Assembly: GCA_029339505.1 (NCBI GenBank)
Contig: JAQISU010000026.1
Span: 793,501-857,500, forward strand
DNA: 64,000 nucleotides
Direction: 5' to 3'
DNA from: Unio delphinus
Taxonomy: Eukaryota; Mollusca; Bivalvia; Unionida; Unionidae
Shown: piece by piece, positions 11,839-22,670 of the stretch
Layout: each line of letters opens with the position of its first letter
How positions within the stretch are numbered: position 1 is the first letter of the stretch
Position numbers and translations under genes: made by a program
Notes under the pieces: generated by a model
The model's database searches: none
What the model was told of the DNA's origin: nothing
Seen by the model: the letters and a program-made list of their open reading frames with translations, nothing else

Positions 11839-12060
11839 CTGATGATTTCTTTAATAAAATCCCAGTGGCAGTTTCAACATCACCAAGTGCGGCTGCTTTT
11901 GCAACAGTTGGAGCTGCAGTGGTTATCAACGCGGATATAGCTGCAAGAAATGGAAATATACCACCCGTCGTGACTATATCTTTAATGGCACCAGCAGAAA
12001 GGTTAAGTCTAACACCGGTGCTTGATCGTTTGACGTCACTGCGTGCCTGAGTTCACGTTC
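11818..12060 (-). pseudogene. small membrane-active virion-type protein (pX/pVI-like), remnant
   Basis: A minus-strand frame without a usable Met reads TGVRLNLSAGAIKDIV, then TTGGIFPFLAAISALITTAA and an Ala-rich segment. The layout is an amphipathic Leu-Ser-rich stretch followed by Gly-Gly and a hydrophobic Ala/Leu segment. It resembles the small proteins next to the fibre-like ORFs in invertebrate Polinton/adintovirus-like elements, which are compared with adenovirus pX/pVI cement proteins. The frame runs on to about 11760 before a stop. The opposite-strand ORF 11865-12050 is its shadow. Family membership rests on layout and short motifs only. Confidence 0.4.
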
Positions 12061-12189
12061 TGTATTTGGACCTTGCAACGCTGTCAATTTCAGGAATATG
12101 TTTATTCTAGAATTCCTTTAGATGCTGACTGTAGCTTCTTAATCTGTCAAAAAGTAAGACTAACATTAACGTGATGATATATTTATTTA

Positions 12190-12330
12190 CTTGACAAGTT
12201 GTTATGTTTAATTTGTCGCTCTTCTTCTACTGCATCTGTTTCGTCGTCGCTTTCTCCTTCCATCGTATCAGTGATAGTCTTTGCGAGATATTCTATGAGG
12301 AAATATCAAACATTCTTGTGTATGTGCGCG
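12190..12330 (-). pseudogene. acidic protein remnant
   Basis: A minus-strand open stretch reads FLIEYLAKTITDTMEGESDD and continues with more acidic residues and a basic Arg-Gln-Lys tail. It sits between the small hydrophobic protein and the 33-base repeat, same strand. Short, without clean ends, function unknown. Confidence 0.3.
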
Positions 12331-12412
12331 TTTTCATCAAATCAATATTAATAATAGGTGCACATTGTTGATGATACAGAACGGCTTTCTTTAACTATCT
12401 TTTTTTTGTAAT

Positions 12413-12490
12413 TTCTTGTAATACATCATTGCTTGTTTTTGCAAATTCTTGTAATATATCATTGCTTGTTTTTGCAGATTCGTGTGATTG
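12413..12490 (-). repeat. 33-base tandem repeat encoding an 11-residue unit
   Basis: Units begin at 12413, 12446 and (partial) 12479. On the minus strand in frame they encode FAKTSNDVLQE and ESAKTSNDILQE-type units. An 11-residue period with Leu/Ile at regular spacing fits a hendecad coiled coil. The multiple-of-three length argues that the repeat grew while the sequence was coding. Confidence 0.7.
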
Positions 12491-12689
12491 TTCATCTCTG
12501 TTTGCTTACAATTTTTGTAATATTATACTATTTTTTTGTTTCTGACATTTTATTTAATAATATAATATTTAATTAACAATCAAAGATTGTCAAATATACA
12601 TGTACATGTTTTCCACTATTGCGTCAACGACTCTCATTCGTTCACCAACACCTTCAAGCAGCCTTGTTTATGTGACATTATAACAGCAA

Positions 12690-12965
12690 TTGTTTTATAA
12701 ACACCAGTGGACAGTCGTAAATAACGAGCTCGAAAGTGTATGCCAACGACTGATTATCTGCACAAATCCAACCAAATCAATCAGAATCAACATTCTAATC
12801 ACGCCACATGAATGTCATCAACAGATAATAAGCACGTGCAACATGATTATTATCAAAATTCAGCAACACTTCTTCAGACAGTTCTTAGGGTCAATTTCAG
12901 CAACGATGTACTTTCGTCTCGTCTATCAGTGGATTAAAGACGATAGCTATTCTCACGATTATTGA
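12690..12965 (+). CDS. unidentified 91-aa ORF at the edge of the virus-like block
   Basis: A plus-strand frame with balanced composition (Cys, Trp, His, Arg all used), including ELESVCQRLIICTNPTKSIR and, at its C-terminus, ATMYFRLVYQWIKDDSY. It is the only decent plus-strand frame in the block and runs opposite to its neighbours. No motif recognised. It could be a divergent viral gene, a host remnant or chance. Confidence 0.25.
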   Translation: MFYKHQWTVVNNELESVCQRLIICTNPTKSIRINILITPHECHQQIISTCNMIIIKIQQHFFRQFLGSISATMYFRLVYQWIKDDSYSHDY

Positions 12966-12970
12966 GAAAA

Positions 12971-13735
12971 TAAATCATATTCCTATCGATTTCATGAAGG
13001 TATATATCGACGAAAGATCGTTAAAGTTTGCCTGGCCGGTAAGTAAGCGGCTACCCCATGCCGACAACAAATGGTGGCGGCAAATTCCAACTTTTCGATA
13101 GGGAATGCGCTCTGACCCTACACCCTAACATAAATGTCCAAATATCATAAATGGGGTAGCAAGGGTCAGAGGAAACTCGGACTAATAATTGATATGTTTG
13201 AAAGGTCCTAATTAAAAGCAGCATTATTCAAATCTTTTCTCAAATATTATCACTAGAATTAACATTTTAATGTTAAGTATCAATTCATTTCTTAGTTGAA
13301 GAATAGAATGATATATTAATCAATTAAACGACAAATGTAACCCATTGAATAAGAATAATTAGCGAATTATTCGAATCAAATTAGCTTGCGTACAGTTTGG
13401 CCAGTTACAGAAGCCTTAGTGCTTACTAGTAGTACAACCAACAACACCCATCCATGTCTCGACTGTCCCAGCTAGGTACCTAAAATGAAGCTTGAAGATC
13501 ATTGAATAAAGCCAATTGGCCATGGTTAGTAAATAATGAATTTTATAATATGCATACCATTGTATGGTGGCAAAGACATGCGGAAACTGAGTGAAATGCG
13601 TTTACCTCTTAAAAATCTATATTGGCACTAAGCATCTACATTTGCGATGTTGAAAGTGAGATGGACTTTTGGTGTACATGAGTGTCTTTTTAATGTTATA
13701 TGCCAAAAGTCATTATTATTGATAAGTTTTCAGAG

Positions 13736-13738
<3 letters not shown>
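12971..13738. other. no gene seen; small inverted repeat at 13109-13172
   Basis: Within it, TCTGACCCT at about 13109 faces AGGGTCAGA at about 13164, with a related CCTACACC/GGGGTAG extension, enclosing about 30 bases. It may be the palindromic end of a small DNA transposon. The rest is AT-rich non-coding sequence. Confidence 0.4.

Positions 13739-13789
<51 letters not shown>
13739..13789 (+). repeat. (AT)n microsatellite
   Basis: Uninterrupted AT run of about 25 units. Confidence 0.97.
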
Positions 13790-13792
<3 letters not shown>

Positions 13793-14407
13793 GGTAGATC
13801 TGGGCCGATGCAGTTTACTTCCACTAATCAGTAGAACACGATCTGCCGGCGTAAAATGAGGGTCTATCTTGTAGTTGAACTAAAAATTCCAGTATAAATT
13901 AGGAACATATTAGTGGTAATACTGCGTAAAATTCATCAAGTCATATATTACGATAAATGTTCTGTGTTGTGAATTCTGTCAGAAATTTCTGACTCTTACT
14001 TGATTTTTCGAACAAAAGAATCTTGAATGTGACCATGCTTCGAAACACGTCACATGAACAATCACGAAATGTGATATTGTTGTCTAAAGCTGTTACCGTT
14101 CAGGCTGATGCGTTTATTTAAATAATATGGCAAAAAGTATTGTCAGTTCTAAACAGCACAGTCAGTAATATCCCATTAAAAAATGTCTCACTAGTTTTAG
14201 GGTTAGCTATTTTAGATATTTACTTCAATGTCAAAGTTTCATCCATTTCTTTCTTTGTCTTGGCCGCTATTATGCCATAAGAATGGTTAAGCGAAGCATG
14301 GCTTCCGCGGAACAATACGGTAATATGTGGCATGACAGTTTAATTTCGTGATTGTTAAGAAAACCAAGGGACACACATACTCATAACGGACATGACCATT
14401 TTTTCCT
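13790..14407. other. no gene seen
   Basis: AT-rich non-coding sequence between a microsatellite and a SINE; nothing recognisable on either strand. Confidence 0.4.
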
Positions 14408-14655
14408 GCTCATGTGGCCTAGTGGTTAGAGCGTCTTCCTCATATGCGGTAGGTCGCGGGGTCGAACCCCGGCCGAGTCATACCAAAGACTTATAAAAAT
14501 GGTACTAAGAGCTGGCTTGCTAGGCGCTCAATATTAAGAAGTTAGTGTTAGACTGGTCGGCCTGGTGTCACGACGATAATGTGACTGGGTGGGACATTAT
14601 GCTACCTGTCTGCGGCATGATACCCCAGTGTTATGTATTACTGTACTATAAACTG
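14408..14655 (+). mobile_element. tRNA-derived SINE, family 1, near full length
   Basis: The head has a pol III A box, TGGCCTAGTGGTTAGAGCG, and a B box, GGGTCGAACCC. Next come GAGTCATACCAAAGACTTA and a body with GGCGCTCAATATTAAGAAG and GACTGGTCGGCCTGGTGTCA. The element ends at a long (CA)n tract that may have grown from its tail. The copy at 19.3-19.5 kb on the other strand matches along the whole length, which proves a dispersed repeat. The head is tRNA-like but is not a functional tRNA gene. Confidence 0.85.
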
Positions 14656-14656
<1 letters not shown>

Positions 14657-14699
<43 letters not shown>

Positions 14700-14714
14700 A
14701 CACACACACACACA
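14657..14714 (+). repeat. (CA)n microsatellite
   Basis: About 28 CA units with one CATA interruption, directly after the SINE. Confidence 0.97.
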
Positions 14715-15451
14715 AATATTCATGGCCATGTTAAGCAGGTATGTCGATAAAAGAATTAAAAAGCCGACAAAATGCAAGAAACGTACGCATTTATTTGTAG
14801 ACATAAATACATTCTTTTTAAAAATTATCATCAAGACCTATTTAGATGTCAATTAATTATCACCCGATCGCTTTAGAAACAGCGACCTGACTTGTTGAAA
14901 TTTCACGTAGCGTGCCATTCAAGGATTATTGTAAAAAAATCAGATACAAAAAAATAATGATAAAAATAAAACGCATAATAATTATGTATTATACTCGTTT
15001 GTTTAAAAGCTTTTATATCTGGTTTCGTGGCTAAAATAAAAGAATAAATATCGAAATATAGAAGCTCGCATGCAGCATAATTTGAGGAAAAAAGCATGTA
15101 ACCTAAACCATGTGAAAGCTTGTTGATTCCATGATAACCAACATTTATATTTTTTAAAATGTTGGACACAATGAACTTTGAAGAAAAGAAGACGTTAGAC
15201 AGACAAGCAGAAATAACTAGTGAGTACTGTGTCTAGTATTTTCTGACACTCATCACAAAAAAGACATACCCAAAAAGTTAAAAAGTAAAAATCAAACAAG
15301 CAAGACTGACCGTAATCCCGTGATGAGCAGTTTTAGTTGGTGGCATACCCCAAAAAGGACGAAGAATATCCATCAAAAAATTATTTCAAACAAAAACTAC
15401 AAAACATTAATCAGGAGCTTCATTCTTGAAAAAGAAAAGGATTGCTCTGTG
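14715..15451. other. no gene seen
   Basis: AT-rich; ORFs on both strands here are short or partly microsatellite translation. Confidence 0.4.
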
Positions 15452-15550
15452 CATGCATGCATACATACATACATACATACATACATACATACATACATAC
15501 ATACATACATACATACATACATACATACATACATACATACATACATACAT
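15452..15550 (+). repeat. (CATA)n tetranucleotide microsatellite
   Basis: About 24 uninterrupted units. The Tyr-Ile-His-Thr ORFs through it are artefacts. Confidence 0.97.
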
Positions 15551-16750
15551 AGACAAAGGACTTCTAAGTACTGTTATGAAGACTGGATATTCTATATTAC
15601 ATATTGTGAATACTATAGGTGGTGTCCCACGATAGGTTCGGTTGTCATTTTATTCAAATTGAAAGACATTTATTTCACAGAGAGCCTTTAGAGTAAACAT
15701 TTTCAAACAGAAAAGTCAATCTTAATTCGTCATGAAGACAGATCACATAATGATAAATACATAAATGGTTCAAGTTCATTCATGAGTGCATCCAGTTTAC
15801 ATTTACATAAACTATCATTACAATTTATGTCATACACATAATTATCAGCATGTCAATATACACAACTGGTCCACTGTCCTCAACAACATGATCAACTCCA
15901 AACTGCAAAAGTTCCGCTGATTTTCAAAACAGACTTATATTTTGACATTATCGGATAGACGAATACATACAAAATTTAGGTACCTCTGAAACTGAAGAGC
16001 TTAACCAAGGTGCAAAATTTGACAGCGGAAGTGCCACAAACATGCTTGGGGAATTTTACATTTTGCAAACTAAACATATTTTAACACATTGCATTTGTGA
16101 AAAACTGAGCTTGATTTAAATAACAATCAAGAGATCTATTAGAATGACCTTAGCAAATCATAAAATAAATGGGGCCAAGTTTTTCATAAATACATGACAT
16201 CCAAGTTTGTTCAGCGCAGGGATGATATGAAAATTGAATAGAGAAAATCAGAGCAAAAAATCTTACTTCGCCTGGCGGCACGGGAAGGGAGATAGCTTTT
16301 CACGTCGAATTACGGTGCCCGCAAAAATGCATATTCCAGTCATATGAAATTGTGTAAACATTCACTCAAATAAAATAATTAAATCGGTTAGCGTCCCAGC
16401 GGAATATCTTTTATGTATTAAATGTGAGATGCAGCTGAACGATCATTTAATATGCTCGTCTCATCTTACACATTCTTATCGTAGAACACCAACAAAACGT
16501 TCGAAAAAAATGGGCTACAGTCGCAAAACTATGCTTGTTTTCATTGCAAGACGCTGTCGTAAATATCCTTGGTTTTATTTCCTTGGTTTAAATAATAATT
16601 ATATTATAAATACTACATAAACTGTATCTCGGGCACCAGCTGTGAGATCTGATTTGGTATTATGAAATCTATTGTCAACTTTCCTTGTCACAAAACCATT
16701 TAAGAATGATATTCTCTTACCACAAAATAATTTAAAATAATATTTCTTCT
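15551..16750. other. no separate gene; 3' flank of the 464-aa ORF
   Basis: On the minus strand this is downstream of the stop at 16751. No protein-coding signal on either strand beyond short frames. Confidence 0.45.
16574..16579 (-). terminator. candidate polyadenylation signal for the 464-aa gene
   Basis: AATAAA on the minus strand about 170 bases after the stop codon of the 464-aa ORF. In AT-rich DNA such hexamers occur by chance. Confidence 0.4.
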
Positions 16751-18145
16751 TCAAACTTTTGGAAGCGAATTTCTCTTAATATCTGAATCACGCAAAATAC
16801 TTGACTCGCGTGCCATACTCGAATCACGCACAATATTTGTATCCCATACTGTGCTGTTTTGTCGACAATTTCCGTATCTGTCTATCACAGATTCAAATTC
16901 GTCACTTCCGGGAAAACCGAGAGGATATATATTCTTTCTGAATGTTACCGGTGGTGGTTCCTTTCTTACACCAGGTGGGGGAGTCATACTATCTGATATC
17001 CTGGGCAGATGCAACATATCTCTTTTTGTAGGTGAACCTGCTTTTTTTCGACGACTGAATAAAAGGCCATTCTCTTCCAATGATTCTTTCTCCTTCCTTT
17101 TCAGTATTGGTTTCAGTTCCTTTTGAGCGACAGTGGATTCCAAGGCTTGTAATCCACGGGGTGTCATGTCGAATTCGACTTTCCTTCTCTTTGGTACAGT
17201 GTGCATGGATACCCTCGATGGAGCAAGTGGCTCCGTGAACTTGATTTCAATATTTGACTTTGTTGTCCTTGGACTCTTTGTCCTTTTTCCGTCACCAGTT
17301 TCTTCGGGTACATTTTCCATCACATAACCATCTTCTAACCGCACTAAATTATTTTTTCTTTCGAGTAGTGCCACATTTTCTTCGGACAGCATCGGATTTG
17401 GTAAAACCGGAGCTAAAAACTTCGATTCTTTCTGAATGTATTCCAATTGTTTACTTTCGAGATCAAAACATCGGTCATGACCACGAAGTTTATAATGTGA
17501 CAAGGAGTTTAGGAATTCTTCTTTCGAATACCGTTCTTTGATCTTATTCACGTCTCTTAATTTTTCCCTTAAATCCAAACTGTCTATAAGCCCAAAGTGA
17601 GTTCTGCCCTCAAAATACTTTTCAGATCTGGGCGTACTTTGTTGGCTTACATTAAGACGATCTCGAAGACGAATCTTCTGTCCGGTCATATCAAGTAAGG
17701 GCGATGATGTATTGGTATGGGAGCTTCGATAGGATCCAATTGTTTCTGTTCTTGGAGTGGATGATGTGGAAGAAGATGATGTATCACTATATCTACTACT
17801 GTATGAATTAATCCTAACCTTTTCTCCGTCGTTTGGACCATTTGATCGGAGAGCGTATTGATATTTCCCTGTCGTCAGTTGGTCCGTATATCTATGCTCG
17901 ATCTGAGGAAGTGGAATCTGATGCTTAAACCGTGGTTTCTTATCATGTACTGGAATTCCCTGGAGATTTGCAAGACCTTTACTGTAGTCTACATTTAGAG
18001 TCAGTTTTTGAAGTCTTTTACGGATTTGTGAAAATGTAGCATCGGGACCAGCGTCCAAGAAGTTTTGCATCTGGTCCGTTTGTTTTGCGGGTCTGGATCT
18101 TCGAAACTTTCTAAATGAAATTCCAATGCTCTGTACTTGATTCAT
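16751..18145 (-). CDS. intronless 464-aa Ser/Lys/Arg-rich protein of unknown function
   Basis: By far the longest uninterrupted frame in the window, which in AT-rich DNA cannot be chance. It has no transposon motif, signal peptide or membrane segment. The N-terminus is basic (FRKFRRSRPAKQ). Residues about 117-155 are a Ser/Thr-rich low-complexity stretch. Residues about 175-280 look folded and charged, with LIDSLDLREKLRDVNKIKER likely helical. Several Ser-Pro/Thr-Pro sites follow (SPRTTK, TPPPGVRK), suggesting phosphorylation. The C-terminus is a short repeat, RDSSMARESSILRDSD. The start context is AAAATGA, fair for an animal start. It may be a retained single-exon gene or a retrocopy. Cytoskeletal or nuclear scaffold roles are possible, but nothing proves one. 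Confidence 0.8.
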   Translation of the reverse strand: MNQVQSIGISFRKFRRSRPAKQTDQMQNFLDAGPDATFSQIRKRLQKLTLNVDYSKGLANLQGIPVHDKKPRFKHQIPLPQIEHRYTDQLTTGKYQYALRSNGPNDGEKVRINSYSSRYSDTSSSSTSSTPRTETIGSYRSSHTNTSSPLLDMTGQKIRLRDRLNVSQQSTPRSEKYFEGRTHFGLIDSLDLREKLRDVNKIKERYSKEEFLNSLSHYKLRGHDRCFDLESKQLEYIQKESKFLAPVLPNPMLSEENVALLERKNNLVRLEDGYVMENVPEETGDGKRTKSPRTTKSNIEIKFTEPLAPSRVSMHTVPKRRKVEFDMTPRGLQALESTVAQKELKPILKRKEKESLEENGLLFSRRKKAGSPTKRDMLHLPRISDSMTPPPGVRKEPPPVTFRKNIYPLGFPGSDEFESVIDRYGNCRQNSTVWDTNIVRDSSMARESSILRDSDIKRNSLPKV

Positions 18146-19287
18146 TTTCCCAGAAGCTTTGGTTTAACAAATGCAAAGAACTTTTGCACCGAAAATTGAG
18201 GTATAGATTCAGAGTTATTTCACCTTTACATTGGCCACCCTTTGTAGCTTGTTTATCAAACAGTAAAACCTTTTGTTTCCACAGACAACTAGGTGTATAT
18301 CCGTATATCCTTTTTGATTTTTTGATAAATTCACCACTATATTCATGATGAATAACCTCTCTATATCTGCATTAAAAATTATATTTCTCCGTTGTTTATA
18401 AAATGAGTTCATAGACTTAGTTGCAAATATCTTTCTCTGATATGTCATTATACATGTCAAATATACAATTGTATTTCAACAACTATGTGTATTATGAAAT
18501 ATACATAACACTTAAAATCAAGATTATTCTGATAGTTCCACGTCAGGCTTTCTCTCTTAGCTAGCACCTGACTAACTGATTTATATCAAGCTTATACTTA
18601 ACCCGTGTTTTCACGCTCCGTTGGCTCATTTTAAATTATTGAATGGTGCATAAATATAAAAGACAATAATAAAGAATAAAAGAGAAGTCCAAAATCAACT
18701 GTAAATTGATCACTGAAACTACGTTCAGCTATGAAAGAAATATTAACATTACTAATTACTTTTCCCTATCTGTGAAGAAATGTTGTTTTGTTGCCTCGTA
18801 TGTAAAGCGACACTCTCTCGTTTACCACTAAAATGTGTATATGAGACGGCGGATATTCTATACAATTGCAATACAAAGGTAGCAGGCTCGTCGCTATAAA
18901 TTGGACAATTCAAAACTGTCTTACTAGGAATAGTTCATACATTACGAATACTTCTAAACTTTGTCCCAGCTAACTCTTGTGACAATGTGTACTTTATTTA
19001 AGGTAAACAAATTCCATAAGGACCATTTTAGATGCAGAACAAGTTTATTCTTTACAGCAAGTTGCATTTAAGGTGAATGAACCTCCTGAGGTGTTTTGTT
19101 TACATGTCCATGCGAATTAGTTACCTACCCATAATTACTAAAGTTTTCAATTATGATTTGCTTGTTTTAGAATATTTGCAATAAAAGTACGGCTAATATT
19201 TACATTTGATTTGTGTAATTTGGAGTTTTAACGTATCTTTAACAGGTTTCCTCTCATATCACTACATGTCTGCAGTGTGGCGGTTTA
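18146..19287. other. 5' flank of the 464-aa ORF; no other gene
   Basis: No TATA box or CpG cluster stands out. The plus and minus ORFs at 18115-18460 overlap the start region and show no motif. Confidence 0.4.
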
Positions 19288-19525
19288 TAGTGATGTCGCA
19301 CTGGGGCAACATATCTCAGACATGTAGCATAATGTTCCACCCATTCACATTATCCTGACACAAGGCCGACCAGTCCTATCACTAACCCCTTAATGCTGAG
19401 CGCCAAGCGAGGTAACTGTAAATGTTATTTTAAACGTCTTTAGTATGACTCCCCCGGGGTTTGAAGCCGCGACCTCCCGCATCCGAGACGGACGCTGTAA
19501 CCACTAGGCCATCGAAGTGGTGTAC
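19288..19525 (-). mobile_element. tRNA-derived SINE, family 1, near full length
   Basis: On the minus strand it reads GATGGCCTAGTGGTTACAGCG (A box), then a B-box region GGCTTCAAACCCC, GAGTCATACTAAAGACG, CTTGGCGCTCAGCATTAAGG and GACTGGTCGGCCTTGTGTCA, matching the 14.4-kb copy from head to tail. The Lys-Pro-Arg-Gly ORF at 19430-19624 is a by-product. Confidence 0.85.
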
Positions 19526-19574
19526 AAACATGTGAAGGAATGCTTTTAAATATATCATATAACAAAGTCTACAT

Positions 19575-19578
<4 letters not shown>

Positions 19579-19617
<39 letters not shown>
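19579..19617 (+). repeat. (AT)n microsatellite
   Basis: Uninterrupted AT run next to the SINE head. Confidence 0.97.
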
Positions 19618-19621
<4 letters not shown>

Positions 19622-20171
19622 CATGATCTTGTTCTTTATATATGCAGTGAAAAAAAGACAATACCAAATCTTGTCTGCTAAGGTTAAACATGTATCCTTT
19701 ACGCAAAGGAATGATTAAAAAGGTATTTCCTTGGGTGATTCCTGATAGTGTCAATGATGTACATATGTCCTTTAAATAAGGATGTCATTAAAGGTACGTA
19801 TCACTGTATTTTACGTCGTTTGTACATCATATTCAGATATCTTATCATACGTACCCGATCAGCATGAACGGCGGACAGACCAAATTGTTTGAAATGTTGG
19901 ACACCCCCAGGTTTTTCTGTCCAGCCCACAAACGCCTGAAGGGATACAGGAAGATAGTATAGTCATCCATCTAAGAACCAACCCACTCTGTCGGGACTTA
20001 ACAGGTTTGTATTTCATTGGCGGCCCACTCCATTTGTGCAGATGGCAACGTCAGCAAGTTTGTGATTGTTATATTTAGTGACGACCTGCAGGCAGTTAAA
20101 TGTTAGTGGATGAAAGGTGGCCACATCGTCAGTTCAGCCAAATGAGAGTTTCGGTTCTATATGAGGCGCCA

Positions 20172-20210
<39 letters not shown>

Positions 20211-22670
20211 GCCGGCGTCAGCCAAGCTATGGATTATACTCTCGCACCAAGCCATGCACAATTTGTACCTTTTGTGCCAAAGAGCTTTTTTTTTGTGCCA
20301 TGTCGTGACGCCAAAGCACAAGCGTCTGGCTGTCAATCGTTGCAGCCTTTTGCAGATCTGGATTTTTCAATGCAGCTTGAAATGCGCATACATCTCCAGT
20401 CAGACCCTTGACCAATTTTGTTCATTTGCGAAATAGTTGGAAGATGAATCATACATATGTTGACTGATGAAATCACCCACCCACCCCACCTACACATTAT
20501 GATCAATTTATAAAGGATGTTTGACCCTTCTAAATTTAGGTCTGCCTGTGTTATCTGGCCGTAACTTAATTAATTTAGTCCGGAACAATTTGAAGTGCAT
20601 AAACCCGAGGAAGACTTCCCTATAATTTACAGACACAAGCAGTCATATGGCCTTTTGTCCATTATCATTTTAAATTTTGCCAATGCTTAACCGTGTTATA
20701 ATAATCCCATTTTCTAAAATGTGTTCTGCCTGCCTGCATATTGATGCATTCATCCCTTTTCAGCTTTGGTGTAGCAGACTTGGTTGTGGTGAGTTGTGTG
20801 TATATGCGGTTCGTCAAAACGAAAATGTTAGCAGCAGTATTGATAGATTTATGACCTTCTACAGCAAACATGCAGACCGTAACAAATAAGAACAAAAGTA
20901 TGTCACGCGGCTTCGGATCCTTCGAATATCACAATGAGCTAGTTGCAAAAATAGGCCGCTATGAATTTCCAGTGCCATCTTTTTATGAACTCCTCGCAGG
21001 CCTCTGTCCTCTATTTGCAATTGACCACTCCTCTGTGATAACCGAAGTGTAAGCCTTGGTGTGCAAAACTGTATCTTCTTTCTTAGCGCCACGAAGGTTT
21101 AATGCTCATCGAAAATTATCTTAAATAGAGTTATCTGTCAACGCCTTTGATAGTATACGATCGTATTCAGCATGCCTTCAACCAAGACGTGGATTTCATC
21201 ATTCATGTTTGCATTCGTGATTAGTTGCCAGGCATGGACACCAGCCGACAGCGCAGAGATGCAACCTCTATGGTAAATGTAATGGTGACAGAACTAATGC
21301 TTGGGATAATTCCTATGAATGCTTACACAAGTAGGCTGTTAGTGTGATGTTAACACCATCCACCATATCTAGTATGTGCCTGTACAATGGAGTATGGAGT
21401 TTAACATGATATTTGTTTTCAGGAGTAAATCGTTTTAGGTATAGCGACATTATAATTCCTCTGTGAGGAGCGTGTTATGAAAGTTTAATAGGTCTTGGGA
21501 TTTGGGGAAAGGGAGTTAGCTATCATGCGGGCCCTTTAACATTTCGATGTGACGTAGTGGCAGGACGTAAATGTGATGAAACAAAATCTAAGTTTTCTTA
21601 ATAACCTGAGATCCGAAAATGGGTAGGTCTGTAACACGTCAGCCAAGATGCTCGACAAGTCACAAACAGCGTTCCATATATTCGCAGGGCTTGATCTTTT
21701 GTGGGGTTTTAATGATAAACATTTCTTTTTCAAAGATTACACTTTGTTGTTCAGTTTCTTCAGCCGAGTGGTAGACGGATTGACATACCTCGATAAAAGT
21801 TTATTTCCTTCGAGGTATTTGTTGAAGGCGCTTCGCCAAATACCATATTATTGTTGTGGTATCAACTGTGCCCGCGGCCCCTGTAAGGGTCGTACTTTTG
21901 TATTTTATTCTTGCTGCAGCGGAAACTCAATTGGGCTCAGGGTACTCTGGGTACCCCAGTGCTCGACGTCCGTTTGCTTTCTATCTCTGTTTGAACCGAT
22001 ATATGTCAACCCACTGTTAGAGCAAATACACTTCCACGATGAGTTTGTATTTCCTGCTGTTGTCAACTTGTTTTAATAGTTTCTCAAATACTCCGTCGTT
22101 GATATCAATATCGTCAGACAGCACTATTGATTCTTGTTTTATACCTGGCTGCTAAGCATGGTTTGCTGTTGATCATGTTTTAAGCTACGTAAACTGCCTA
22201 AGATGGAACGCAGCTTGTTATGAGTTCCATATATACTACTATGTGAGAAGGACTACGTAGACTATTTAGTTTCGGACGACCAGTGCACGATTATAAGAGC
22301 CATAACATAGTATATGAGTGACCTTGATATGGAATAGCTACTACATGGAGTGGCGGACAAGCCAGTGTAAACAACGACGGTCCACAGAAGTGAAACACTG
22401 GCACATCAACCTGACAATCTGGTTCAGCTTGTGGATCCTGAAGCAACCAAAAGATCCATAGGCGACCTAAACGCAATGAGAGATGAAGCAGTTACAAAAA
22501 CGAGATAATGCTGTAAATGAAGCTAAACTGGTGGCCATGATAACTTTCTTGATGAGATAGTCTCTTCTTTGCCTGTACACAGCTGTCATGAGCAACACTG
22601 TGTCCATGGAAAACTGTCAGCACTTATGAGGTATTTAAAATCTGATCTGATCGTCTTTGATTAGCCATCT
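19618..22670. other. about 3 kb without a recognisable gene
   Basis: Several ORFs of 60-142 codons exist on both strands (the largest at 21648-22076, plus), but none shows a known motif and most have overlapping rivals. Base composition is less AT-rich here than around it, so old decayed coding sequence is possible. Confidence 0.4.
20171..20210 (+). repeat. (AATC)n tetranucleotide microsatellite
   Basis: Ten uninterrupted units. Confidence 0.97.

Larger units (their letters stand above)
6880..12970 (-). mobile_element. decayed virus-like gene block (Polinton/adintovirus-like), endogenous
   Basis: Several reading frames, almost all on the minus strand, are broken by stops and frameshifts yet carry virion-type signatures. 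In minus-strand order they are: an acidic and coiled-coil remnant, a small hydrophobic protein, tail-fibre-like repeats, an unidentified gene, and a packaging-ATPase-like remnant. Packaging ATPase together with small membrane-active proteins is the gene style of Polintons, adintoviruses and related elements integrated in animal genomes. No DNA polymerase B, integrase, protease or capsid gene was recognised, and no terminal inverted repeats were found, so ends and family are uncertain. The call rests on the combined content, not on any single strong match. Confidence 0.5.

Noticed and set aside
14412..14482. Functional tRNA gene at the SINE head
   Set aside because: A and B boxes are present, but the cloverleaf does not close and the same head is followed by a shared SINE body elsewhere.
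14545..14856. ORFs with Thr-His, Val-Cys or Tyr-Ile-His-Thr runs (14545-14856, 14646-14834, 15320-15691, 4260-4454, 5780-5974)
   Set aside because: They read through (CA)n, (TG)n or (CATA)n microsatellites.
16851..17541. Plus-strand ORFs inside 16851-17541
   Set aside because: Antisense shadows of the 464-aa minus-strand gene.
21648..22076. 142-codon plus-strand ORF
   Set aside because: No motif. Length is long for chance but neighbouring frames are equally featureless; left as unexplained region.
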